Position numbers and translations under genes: made by a program
NCBI GenBank assembly: GCA_026936325.1
Contig: JAPTHN010000089.1
Location: forward strand, 1,364,001-1,428,000
Direction: 5' to 3'
DNA from: Platynereis dumerilii
Lineage: Eukaryota > Annelida > Polychaeta > Phyllodocida > Nereididae
DNA: 64,000 nt
Part shown: positions 1 to 10,530 of the stretch, one piece after another
How positions within the stretch are numbered: the stretch's first letter is position 1
Layout: the number at the start of each line of letters is the position of its first letter
Notes under the pieces: generated by a model
What the model saw: only the letters and a program-made list of their open reading frames with translations
The model's database searches: none
What the model was told of the DNA's origin: nothing

Positions 1-494
1 TAGTTGGTAAGGAGAGGTGGTCAACATGGAGCCCAATGGGTCCAAGCCTACTCTTAGTGGAAAGCCACATCCAATCAAGGGAACAAACACCCACCTGAAT
101 GCACTCGCTTCCCCCAACCAAATGAGGCACCAGCTTTTTAGGGCAAACTGGTGACTCCAGCCTTCTTTATTGGACCAATGCCCCGTGGGGTCAGGGCAGT
201 CCTTTATTTTGATGCAACTAGTGTGGGTGCGTGTCCTTAGAGGTGCGTATGTATGTATTTTGGCAGTCTTTAAATAAATTGAGAAATTGGAGGAAAAAGG
301 TAGGAAGAAGGGCTATTATCTTTAAGGGCCTATTTAAGCTAAATTCAAGGCTTTTAGGGGACTTAGGGCCTTAGGAAGGAAAAAAAAGGGGACTTAGGAA
401 TGTATCAGTCACATAGTAATGCCGTTCGTCAGATACTTTATTGAGAGCAAAGATACAACCAAAGTAAAAGCACTCACCTGATGATTTTGCAAAA

Positions 495-662
495 ATGCGT
501 AGTAACAATACTGATGAGATCCTTGAGGATTCCATGAATTTCCAAATGTGGATTTATGATAATCCAGTAAAAGTATATTTAAAGAATTTTAGTAATCCAG
601 TGACATTACAATGTTTTCCAATGAGGAAACAGCAGGATGAAATTGTGGATAAATTCCGATAA
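495..662 (+). other. Conserved 55-codon open frame in the satellite unit
   Basis: An ATG-to-TAA frame encodes 55 residues of balanced, protein-like composition (starts MRSNNTDEILED, ends DEIVDKFR). It recurs at the same offset (486 bp) in the units I read. I recognise no domain. There is no evidence of a promoter or of expression, and sequence identity among units would preserve it whatever its function. It could be the relic of a captured exon or chance. Confidence 0.25.
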
Positions 663-734
663 AGATATAAGAGATTTTAAGTGAATAGATAAGCTATTCA
701 TGCGGGTCTAAAATGTAAACCTAAAGTTCAAAGT

Positions 735-814
735 GACAGTTTGCTTTTTTTGCACCCCGCGACACGTGTTTCGACCTACCATGGTCTCGTCAGGCGAGGG
801 GTAGTCAAACTGTC
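735..814 (-). ncRNA. Type-I hammerhead ribozyme, satellite unit 1
   Basis: Read on the minus strand, every conserved core base of a hammerhead is present. Stem I closes with GACAGTTTG pairing CAAACTGTC (9 bp, outer), then CCCC and GC pairing GCGGGG with a 2-nt bulge. The core CUGACGA follows. Stem II is GACC/GGUC with loop AUGGUA. Then come GAA and a palindromic stem III ACAC/GUGU, and C as the cleavage base. Predicted cleavage is between 761 and 760. Short self-complementary stem III helices are typical of the hammerheads of Penelope-like elements and retrozymes, so the unit probably contains or derives from such an element. Activity is inferred, not shown. Confidence 0.9.
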
Positions 815-1200
815 GTTATGGTTTGCATACACCAAAGCAAACCGGGGCTCTAAAAGCCTATAATTTGATAAAGTTAAAAAGGAATTGATCCCCATACATG
901 TTACCTGCTGCAGTGTCTTGATGGAACTGAATATGTCCCTGCGCGAAGGCAAAACTTCTGAGAAAAAGCGCCCGCGGGGAGCGTTTTTTGGCCGAAATTG
1001 AAACATAAAATTTGAAAATTTGTTCATAAAATTGAAAGGAATGAAGGGAGGCTATCAAATTGGTGTTATTCCCTGCTCTCATTGTTATTAGGGTAAGGGT
1101 TAGGGGCAAGTCGGGTGGTATTCAGTGTCATGGCGGAAAAAAGGCCAAAGAAATGGAACGAGGGATGTTCCGGGTTGCTACATTGTCCGTTGTGGATAGA

Positions 1201-1558
1201 GTCTTGGGGTTGTCTCTGTCGTCCCGTGACCAAGACGGGATAGTATTTGTCGGTGCCCGAGACCATGAACAGGGGCAAGTCGATGTTATCCGAGACCAAG
1301 AACAGGGATATGTATCTGTCTAAGGTCACTGTACACTTTAGTGTCGTTAGACTTAGGCTAGGGAATGCAGGAATGAAGGGTCTTGGGATTGTCTCTGTCT
1401 TCCCATGACCAAGACGGGATAGTATTTGTCGGTGCCCGAGACCATGAACAGGGGCAAGTCGATGTTATCCGAGACCAAGAACAGGGATATGTATCTGTCT
1501 GAGGTCACTGTACACTTTAGTGTCATTAGACTTAGGCTAGGGGAAGCAGGAATGAAGG
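1201..1558. repeat. 179-bp tandem duplication inside the satellite unit
   Basis: Two adjacent copies (1201-1379 and 1380-1558) begin with GTCTTGGG and end in the AGGAATGAAGGG block. They differ at a few positions, for example GTCCCGTGACC versus TTCCCATGACC. A partial third copy starting at GATATGTATCTG lies near 1769. The arrangement recurs in every full unit. Confidence 0.85.
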
Positions 1559-1590
1559 GTAGGGGAAGCAGGAATGAAGGGTTAGGGTTA

Positions 1591-2140
1591 GGGGCCTAAG
1601 TAGTGAGAAGTCAGGTCAGGAAGAGTCGACCCTGGGTCTCAATCCAGGGCACGTAATGAGTAGGCCAGGTCAGGGGACAAAAATGGAAGCAAAACAAGTG
1701 TGGAAGCCAATGGGGAAAATTCGGAAATTGAATTTGGAAGGACCCACCAATCCCTCTTTTGAGAACATGGATATGTATCTGTCTGAGGTCACTGTACACT
1801 TTAGTGTCATTAGACTTAGGCTAGGGGAAGCAGGAATGAAGGGTAGGGGAAGCAGGAATGAAGGGTTAGGGTTAGTCATTTGACTTAGGCTAGGGGAAGC
1901 AGGAATGAAGGGTAGGGGAAGCAGGAATGAAGGGTAGGGGAAGCAGGAATGAAGGGTTAGGGTTAGGGGCCTAAGTAGTGAGAAGTCAGGTCAGGAAGAG
2001 TCGACCCTGGGTCTCAATCCAGGGCACGTAATGAGTAGGCCAGGTCAGGGGACAAAAATGGAAGTAAAACAAGTGTGGAAGCCAATGGGGAAAATTTGGA
2101 AATTGAATTTGGAAGGACCCACCAATCCTTCTTTTGAGAA
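1591..2140. repeat. Direct duplication at 375-bp offset inside the satellite unit
   Basis: A block of about 170 bp starting GGGGCCTAAGTAGTG occurs at 1591 and again at 1966, with a few C/T differences between copies. Between and around them a ~21-bp minisatellite (AGGGGAAGCAGGAATGAAGGGT and variants) is repeated two to three times per cluster near 1535-1580, 1828-1870 and 1888-1955. The same layout is present in all full units. Confidence 0.85.
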
Positions 2141-2640
2141 TTAGGGTTAGGTTCTAGGGTTAGGGTTAGGGTTTTAGGGTTAGATAGCTTCTGGGGGAAG
2201 TTTAGGAAAACCGGAGGGCATGATATTTTGAGGTGGATGTTGAGATAAAATATTATGAAAGACTGTTGGTACTTGTAAGGTGGTCTATATATGTGTGAGA
2301 GACTAAGGTTATAGAATGGAAAGAAGCAGGAAGGAGAGGTAGTTATTAGGGAGAAGAGGAAATAGAAATGCTAAGTTTAAGCTAAACAACTAATCCTATT
2401 TTAGGCCAATGTAAGTTTAGAACTAACAGAGTGGCCCGAAAGGCCGTGGGAAGTCCAAAAGGACCAAATGTTTAGGGAGAGGAGGGAAAGACCCATCCTT
2501 GTGAAGTGAAATCTACTTTTAGAATCTGTGAAAATTTGTAGTGAAGGTTATTGGAAACTCATTTGGAGAATTCTTTTACGGGTAGTTCTGGCTAGTTAGG
2601 TTTTAGGGTATGGGTCCAGAGAGGGCCCAGTTCCGGGAGA

Positions 2641-5270
2641 AAGGAGAGGTGGTCAACATGGAGCCCAATGGGTCCAAGCCTACTCTTAGTGGAAAGCCAC
2701 ATCCAATCAAGGGAACAAACACCCACCTGAATGCACTCGCTTCCCCCAACCAAATGAGGCACCAGCTTTTTAGGGCAAACTGGTGACTCCAGCCTTCTTT
2801 ATTGGACCAATGCCCCGTGGGGTCAGGGCAGTCCTTTATTTTGATGCAACTAGTGTGGGTGCGTGTCCTTAGAGGTGCGTATGTATGTATTTTGGCAGTC
2901 TTTAAATAAATTGAGAAATTGGAGGAAAAAGGTAGGAAGAAGGGCTATTATCTTTAAGGGCCTATTTAAGCTAAATTCAAGGCTTTTAGGGGACTTAGGG
3001 CCTTAGGAAGGAAAAAAAAGGGGACTTAGGAATGTATCAGTCACATAGTAATGCCGTTCGTCAGATACTTTATTGAGAGCAAAGATACAACCAAAGTAAA
3101 AGCACTCACCTGATGATTTTGCAAAAATGCGTAGTAACAATACTGATGAGATCCTTGAGGATTCCATGAATTTCCAAATGTGGATTTATGATAATCCAGT
3201 AAAAGTATATTTAAAGAATTTTAGTAATCCAGTGACATTACAATGTTTTCCAATGAGGAAACAGCAGGATGAAATTGTGGATAAATTCCGATAAAGATAT
3301 AAGAGATTTTAAGTGAATAGATAAGCTATTCATGCGGGTCTAAAATGTAAACCTAAAGTTCAAAGTGACAGTTTGCTTTTTTTGCACCCCGCGACACGTG
3401 TTTCGACCTACCATGGTCTCGTCAGGCGAGGGGTAGTCAAACTGTCGTTATGGTTTGCATACACCAAAGCAAACCGGGGCTCTAAAAGCCTATAATTTGA
3501 TAAAGTTAAAAAGGAATTGATCCCCATACATGTTACCTGCTGCAGTGTCTTGATGGAACTGAATATGTCCCTGCGCGAAGGCAAAACTTCTGAGAAAAAG
3601 CGCCCGCGGGGAGCGTTTTTGGCCGAAATTGAAACATAAAATTTGAAAATTTGTTCATAAAATTGAAAGGAATGAAGGGAGGCTATCAAATTGGTGTTAT
3701 TCCTGCTCTCATTGTTATTAGGGTAAGGGTTAGGGGCAAGTCGGGTGGTATTCAGTGTCATGGCGGAAAAAAGGCCAAAGAAATGGAACGAGGGATGTTC
3801 CGGGTTGCTACATTGTCCGTTGTGGATAGAGTCTTGGGGTTGTCTCTGTCGTCCCGTGACCAAGACGGGATAGTATTTGTCGGTGCCCGAGACCATGAAC
3901 AGGGGCAAGTCGATGTTATCCGAGACCAAGAACAGGGATATGTATCTGTCTAAGGTCACTGTACACTTTAGTGTCGTTAGACTTAGGCTAGGGAATGCAG
4001 GAATGAAGGGTCTTGGGATTGTCTCTGTCTTCCCATGACCAAGACGGGATAGTATTTGTCGGTGCCCGAGACCATGAACAGGGGCAAGTCGATGTTATCC
4101 GAGACCAAGAACAGGGATATGTATCTGTCTGAGGTCACTGTACACTTTAGTGTCATTAGACTTAGGCTAGGGGAAGCAGGAATGAAGGGTAGGGGAAGCA
4201 GGAATGAAGGGTTAGGGTTAGGGGCCTAAGTAGTGAGAAGTCAGGTCAGGAAGAGTCGACCCTGGGTCTCAATCCAGGGCACGTAATGAGTAGGCCAGGT
4301 CAGGGGACAAAAATGGAAGCAAAACAAGTGTGGAAGCCAATGGGGAAAGTTCGGAAATTGAATTTGGAAGGACCCACCAATCCCTCTTTTGAGAACATGG
4401 ATATGTATCTGTCTGAGGTCACTGTACACTTTAGTGTCATTAGACTTAGGCTAGGGGAAGCAGGAATGAAGGGTAGGGGAAGCAGGAATGAAGGGTTAGG
4501 GTTAGTCATTTGACTTAGGCTAGGGGAAGCAGGAATGAAGGGTAGGGGAAGCAGGAATGAAGGGTAGGGGAAGCAGGAATGAAGGGTTAGGGTTAGGGGC
4601 CTAAGTAGTGAGAAGTCAGGTCAGGAAGAGTCGACCCTGGGTCTCAATCCAGGGCACGTAATGAGTAGGCCAGGTCAGGGGACAAAAATGGAAGTAAAAC
4701 AAGTGTGGAAGCCAATGGGGAAAATTTGGAAATTGAATTTGGAAGGACCCACCAATCCTTCTTTTGAGAATTAGGGTTAGGTTCTAGGGTTAGGGTTAGG
4801 GTTTTAGGGTTAGATAGCTTCTGGGGGAAGTTTAGGAAAACCGGAGGGCATGATATTTTGAGGTGGATGTTGAGATAAAATATTATGAAAGACTGTTGGT
4901 ACTTGTAAGGTGGTCTATATATGTGTGAGAGACTAAGGTTATAGAATGGAAAGAAGCAGGAAGGAGAGGTAGTTATTAGGGAGAAGAGGAAATAGAAATG
5001 CTAAGTTTAAGCTAAACAACTAATCCTATTTTAGGCCAATGTAAGTTTAGAACTAACAGAGTGGCCCGAAAGGCCGTGGGAAGTCCAAAAGGACCAAATG
5101 TTTAGGGAGAGGAGGGAAAGACCCATCCTTGTGAAGTGAAATCTACTTTTAGAATCTGTGAAAATTTGTAGTGAAGGTTATTGGAAACTCATTTGGAGAA
5201 TTCTTTTACGGGTAGTTCTGGCTAGTTAGGTTTTAGGGTATGGGTCCAGAGAGGGCCCAGTTCCGGGAGA
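2641..5270. repeat. Satellite unit 2
   Basis: Marker 1 CCTG, marker 2 GAGA; a private A-to-G change near 4349 (GGGAAAGTTCGG where others have GGGAAAATTCGG). Confidence 0.92.
3367..3446 (-). ncRNA. Hammerhead ribozyme, unit 2
   Basis: Same 80-nt sequence as the unit 1 ribozyme by reading; predicted cleavage between 3393 and 3392. Confidence 0.9.
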
Positions 5271-7900
5271 AAGGAGAGGTGGTCAACATGGAGCCCAATG
5301 GGTCCAAGCCTACTCTTAGTGGAAAGCCACATCCAATCAAGGGAACAAACACCCACCTGAATGCACTCGCTTCCCCCAACCAAATGAGGCACCAGCTTTT
5401 TAGGGCAAACTGGTGACTCCAGCCTTCTTTATTGGACCAATGCCCCGTGGGGTCAGGGCAGTCCTTTATTTTGATGCAACTAGTGTGGGTGCGTGTCCTT
5501 AGAGGTGCGTATGTATGTATTTTGGCAGTCTTTAAATAAATTGAGAAATTGGAGGAAAAAGGTAGGAAGAAGGGCTATTATCTTTAAGGGCCTATTTAAG
5601 CTAAATTCAAGGCTTTTAGGGGACTTAGGGCCTTAGGAAGGAAAAAAAAGGGGACTTAGGAATGTATCAGTCACATAGTAATGCCGTTCGTCAGATACTT
5701 TATTGAGAGCAAAGATACAACCAAAGTAAAAGCACTCACCTGATGATTTTGCAAAAATGCGTAGTAACAATACTGATGAGATCCTTGAGGATTCCATGAA
5801 TTTCCAAATGTGGATTTATGATAATCCAGTAAAAGTATATTTAAAGAATTTTAGTAATCCAGTGACATTACAATGTTTTCCAATGAGGAAACAGCAGGAT
5901 GAAATTGTGGATAAATTCCGATAAAGATATAAGAGATTTTAAGTGAATAGATAAGCTATTCATGCGGGTCTAAAATGTAAACCTAAAGTTCAAAGTGACA
6001 GTTTGCTTTTTTTGCACCCCGCGACACGTGTTTCGACCTACCATGGTCTCGTCAGGCGAGGGGTAGTCAAACTGTCGTTATGGTTTGCATACACCAAAGC
6101 AAACCGGGGCTCTAAAAGCCTATAATTTGATAAAGTTAAAAAGGAATTGATCCCCATACATGTTACCTGCTGCAGTGTCTTGATGGAACTGAATATGTCC
6201 CTGCGCGAAGGCAAAACTTCTGAGAAAAAGCGCCCGCGGGGAGCGTTTTTGGCCGAAATTGAAACATAAAATTTGAAAATTTGTTCATAAAATTGAAAGG
6301 AATGAAGGGAGGCTATCAAATTGGTGTTATTCCTGCTCTCATTGTTATTAGGGTAAGGGTTAGGGGCAAGTCGGGTGGTATTCAGTGTCATGGCGGAAAA
6401 AAGGCCAAAGAAATGGAACGAGGGATGTTCCGGGTTGCTACATTGTCCGTTGTGGATAGAGTCTTGGGGTTGTCTCTGTCGTCCCGTGACCAAGACGGGA
6501 TAGTATTTGTCGGTGCCCGAGACCATGAACAGGGGCAAGTCGATGTTATCCGAGACCAAGAACAGGGATATGTATCTGTCTAAGGTCACTGTACACTTTA
6601 GTGTCGTTAGACTTAGGCTAGGGAATGCAGGAATGAAGGGTCTTGGGATTGTCTCTGTCTTCCCATGACCAAGACGGGATAGTATTTGTCGGTGCCCGAG
6701 ACCATGAACAGGGGCAAGTCGATGTTATCCGAGACCAAGAACAGGGATATGTATCTGTCTGAGGTCACTGTACACTTTAGTGTCATTAGACTTAGGCTAG
6801 GGGAAGCAGGAATGAAGGGTAGGGGAAGCAGGAATGAAGGGTTAGGGTTAGGGGCCTAAGTAGTGAGAAGTCAGGTCAGGAAGAGTCGACCCTGGGTCTC
6901 AATCCAGGGCACGTAATGAGTAGGCCAGGTCAGGGGACAAAAATGGAAGCAAAACAAGTGTGGAAGCCAATGGGGAAAATTCGGAAATTGAATTTGGAAG
7001 GACCCACCAATCCCTCTTTTGAGAACATGGATATGTATCTGTCTGAGGTCACTGTACACTTTAGTGTCATTAGACTTAGGCTAGGGGAAGCAGGAATGAA
7101 GGGTAGGGGAAGCAGGAATGAAGGGTTAGGGTTAGTCATTTGACTTAGGCTAGGGGAAGCAGGAATGAAGGGTAGGGGAAGCAGGAATGAAGGGTAGGGG
7201 AAGCAGGAATGAAGGGTTAGGGTTAGGGGCCTAAGTAGTGAGAAGTCAGGTCAGGAAGAGTCGACCCTGGGTCTCAATCCAGGGCACGTAATGAGTAGGC
7301 CAGGTCAGGGGACAAAAATGGAAGTAAAACAAGTGTGGAAGCCAATGGGGAAAATTTGGAAATTGAATTTGGAAGGACCCACCAATCCTTCTTTTGAGAA
7401 TTAGGGTTAGGTTCTAGGGTTAGGGTTAGGGTTTTAGGGTTAGATAGCTTCTGGGGGAAGTTTAGGAAAACCGGAGGGCATGATATTTTGAGGTGGATGT
7501 TGAGATAAAATATTATGAAAGACTGTTGGTACTTGTAAGGTGGTCTATATATGTGTGAGAGACTAAGGTTATAGAATGGAAAGAAGCAGGAAGGAGAGGT
7601 AGTTATTAGGGAGAAGAGGAAATAGAAATGCTAAGTTTAAGCTAAACAACTAATCCTATTTTAGGCCAATGTAAGTTTAGAACTAACAGAGTGGCCCGAA
7701 AGGCCGTGGGAAGTCCAAAAGGACCAAATGTTTAGGGAGAGGAGGGAAAGACCCATCCTTGTGAAGTGAAATCTACTTTTAGAATCTGTGAAAATTTGTA
7801 GTGAAGGTTATTGGAAACTCATTTGGAGAATTCTTTTACGGGTAGTTCTGGCTAGTTAGGTTTTAGGGTATGGGTCCAGAGAGGGCCCAGTTCCGGGAGA
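5271..7900. repeat. Satellite unit 3
   Basis: Marker 1 CCTG, marker 2 GAGA; no private change noticed. Confidence 0.92.
5997..6076 (-). ncRNA. Hammerhead ribozyme, unit 3
   Basis: Core and stems unchanged; predicted cleavage between 6023 and 6022. Confidence 0.9.
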
Positions 7901-10530
7901 AAGGAGAGGTGGTCAACATGGAGCCCAATGGGTCCAAGCCTACTCTTAGTGGAAAGCCACATCCAATCAAGGGAACAAACACCCACCTGAATGCACTCGC
8001 TTCCCCCAACCAAATGAGGCACCAGCTTTTTAGGGCAAACTGGTGACTCCAGCCTTCTTTATTGGACCAATTCCCCGTGGGGTCAGGGCAGTCCTTTATT
8101 TTGATGCAACTAGTGTGGGTGCGTGTCCTTAGAGGTGCGTATGTATGTATTTTGGCAGTCTTTAAATAAATTGAGAAATTGGAGGAAAAAGGTAGGAAGA
8201 AGGGCTATTATCTTTAAGGGCCTATTTAAGCTAAATTCAAGGCTTTTAGGGGACTTAGGGCCTTAGGAAGGAAAAAAAAGGGGACTTAGGAATGTATCAG
8301 TCACATAGTAATGCCGTTCGTCAGATACTTTATTGAGAGCAAAGATACAACCAAAGTAAAAGCACTCACCTGATGATTTTGCAAAAATGCGTAGTAACAA
8401 TACTGATGAGATCCTTGAGGATTCCATGAATTTCCAAATGTGGATTTATGATAATCCAGTAAAAGTATATTTAAAGAATTTTAGTAATCCAGTGACATTA
8501 CAATGTTTTCCAATGAGGAAACAGCAGGATGAAATTGTGGATAAATTCCGATAAAGATATAAGAGATTTTAAGTGAATAGATAAGCTATTCATGCGGGTC
8601 TAAAATGTAAACCTAAAGTTCAAAGTGACAGTTTGCTTTTTTTGCACCCCGCGACACGTGTTTCGACCTACCATGGTCTCGTCAGGCGAGGGGTAGTCAA
8701 ACTGTCGTTATGGTTTGCATACACCAAAGCAAACCGGGGCTCTAAAAGCCTATAATTTGATAAAGTTAAAAAGGAATTGATCCCCATACATGTTACCTGC
8801 TGCAGTGTCTTGATGGAACTGAATATGTCCCTGCGCGAAGGCAAAACTTCTGAGAAAAAGCGCCCGCGGGGAGCGTTTTTGGCCGAAATTGAAACATAAA
8901 ATTTGAAAATTTGTTCATAAAATTGAAAGGAATGAAGGGAGGCTATCAAATTGGTGTTATTCCCTGCTCTCATTGTTATTAGGGTAAGGGTTAGGGGCAA
9001 GTCGGGTGGTATTCAGTGTCATGGCGGAAAAAAGGCCAAAGAAATGGAACGAGGGATGTTCCGGGTTGCTACATTGTCCGTTGTGGATAGAGTCTTGGGG
9101 TTGTCTCTGTCGTCCCGTGACCAAGACGGGATAGTATTTGTCGGTGCCCGAGACCATGAACAGGGGCAAGTCGATGTTATCCGAGACCAAGAACAGGGAT
9201 ATGTATCTGTCTAAGGTCACTGTACACTTTAGTGTCGTTAGACTTAGGCTAGGGAATGCAGGAATGAAGGGTCTTGGGATTGTCTCTGTCTTCCCATGAC
9301 CAAGACGGGATAGTATTTGTCGGTGCCCGAGACCATGAACAGGGGCAAGTCGATGTTATCCGAGACCAAGAACAGGGATATGTATCTGTCTGAGGTCACT
9401 GTACACTTTAGTGTCATTAGACTTAGGCTAGGGGAAGCAGGAATGAAGGGTAGGGGAAGCAGGAATGAAGGGTTAGGGTTAGGGGCCTAAGTAGTGAGAA
9501 GTCAGGTCAGGAAGAGTCGACCCTGGGTCTCAATCCAGGGCACGTAATGAGTAGGCCAGGTCAGGGGACAAAAATGGAAGCAAAACAAGTGTGGAAGCCA
9601 ATGGGGAAAATTCGGAAATTGAATTTGGAAGGACCCACCAATCCCTCTTTTGAGAACATGGATATGTATCTGTCTGAGGTCACTGTACACTTTAGTGTCA
9701 TTAGACTTAGGCTAGGGGAAGCAGGAATGAAGGGTAGGGGAAGCAGGAATGAAGGGTTAGGGTTAGTCATTTGACTTAGGCTAGGGGAAGCAGGAATGAA
9801 GGGTAGGGGAAGCAGGAATGAAGGGTAGGGAAGCAGGAATGAAGGGTTAGGGTTAGGGGCCTAAGTAGTGAGAAGTCAGGTCAGGAAGAGTCGACCCTGG
9901 GTCTCAATCCAGGGCACGTAATGAGTAGGCCAGGTCAGGGGACAAAAATGGAAGTAAAACAAGTGTGGAAGCCAATGGGGAAAATTTGGAAATTGAATTT
10001 GGAAGGACCCACCAATCCTTCTTTTGAGAATTAGGGTTAGGTTCTAGGGTTAGGGTTAGGGTTTTAGGGTTAGATAGCTTCTGGGGGAAGTTTAGGAAAA
10101 CCGGAGGGCATGATATTTTGAGGTGGATGTTGAGATAAAATATTATGAAAGACTGTTGGTACTTGTAAGGTGGTCTATATATGTGTGAGAGACTAAGGTT
10201 ATAGAATGGAAAGAAGCAGGAAGGAGAGGTAGTTATTAGGGAGAAGAGGAAATAGAAATGCTAAGTTTAAGCTAAACAACTAATCCTATTTTAGGCCAAT
10301 GTAAGTTTAGAACTAACAGAGTGGCCCGAAAGGCCGTGGGAAGTCCAAAAGGACCAAATGTTTAGGGAGAGGAGGGAAAGACCCATCCTTGTGAAGTGAA
10401 ATCTACTTTTAGAATCTGTGAAAATTTGTAGTGAAGGTTATTGGAAACTCATTTGGAGAATTCTTTTACGGGTAGTTCTGGCTAGTTAGGTTTTAGGGTA
10501 TGGGTCCAGAGAGGGCCCAGTTCCGGGAGA
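7901..10530. repeat. Satellite unit 4
   Basis: Marker 1 CCCTG, marker 2 GAGA; private G-to-T near 8072 (ATTCCCCG) and one G fewer in a minisatellite copy near 9830. Confidence 0.92.
8627..8706 (-). ncRNA. Hammerhead ribozyme, unit 4
   Basis: Core and stems unchanged; predicted cleavage between 8653 and 8652. Confidence 0.9.

Larger units (their letters stand above)
9..2640. repeat. Satellite unit 1
   Basis: Reference unit. It has one extra T in the T-run near 981-987, marker 1 CCCTG (near 1072) and marker 2 GAGA (near 2244). Its left edge differs from the other unit junctions: bases 1-8 replace the ~50 bp that normally precede the AAGGAGAGG start. Confidence 0.9.

Noticed and set aside
3408-3959. 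A 183-residue minus-strand open frame recurring in several satellite units
   Set aside because: It crosses repeat sub-blocks and the ribozyme, matches nothing I know, and is split into 110- and 87-residue frames in other units by a 1-nt change. It is a by-product of repeat sequence.
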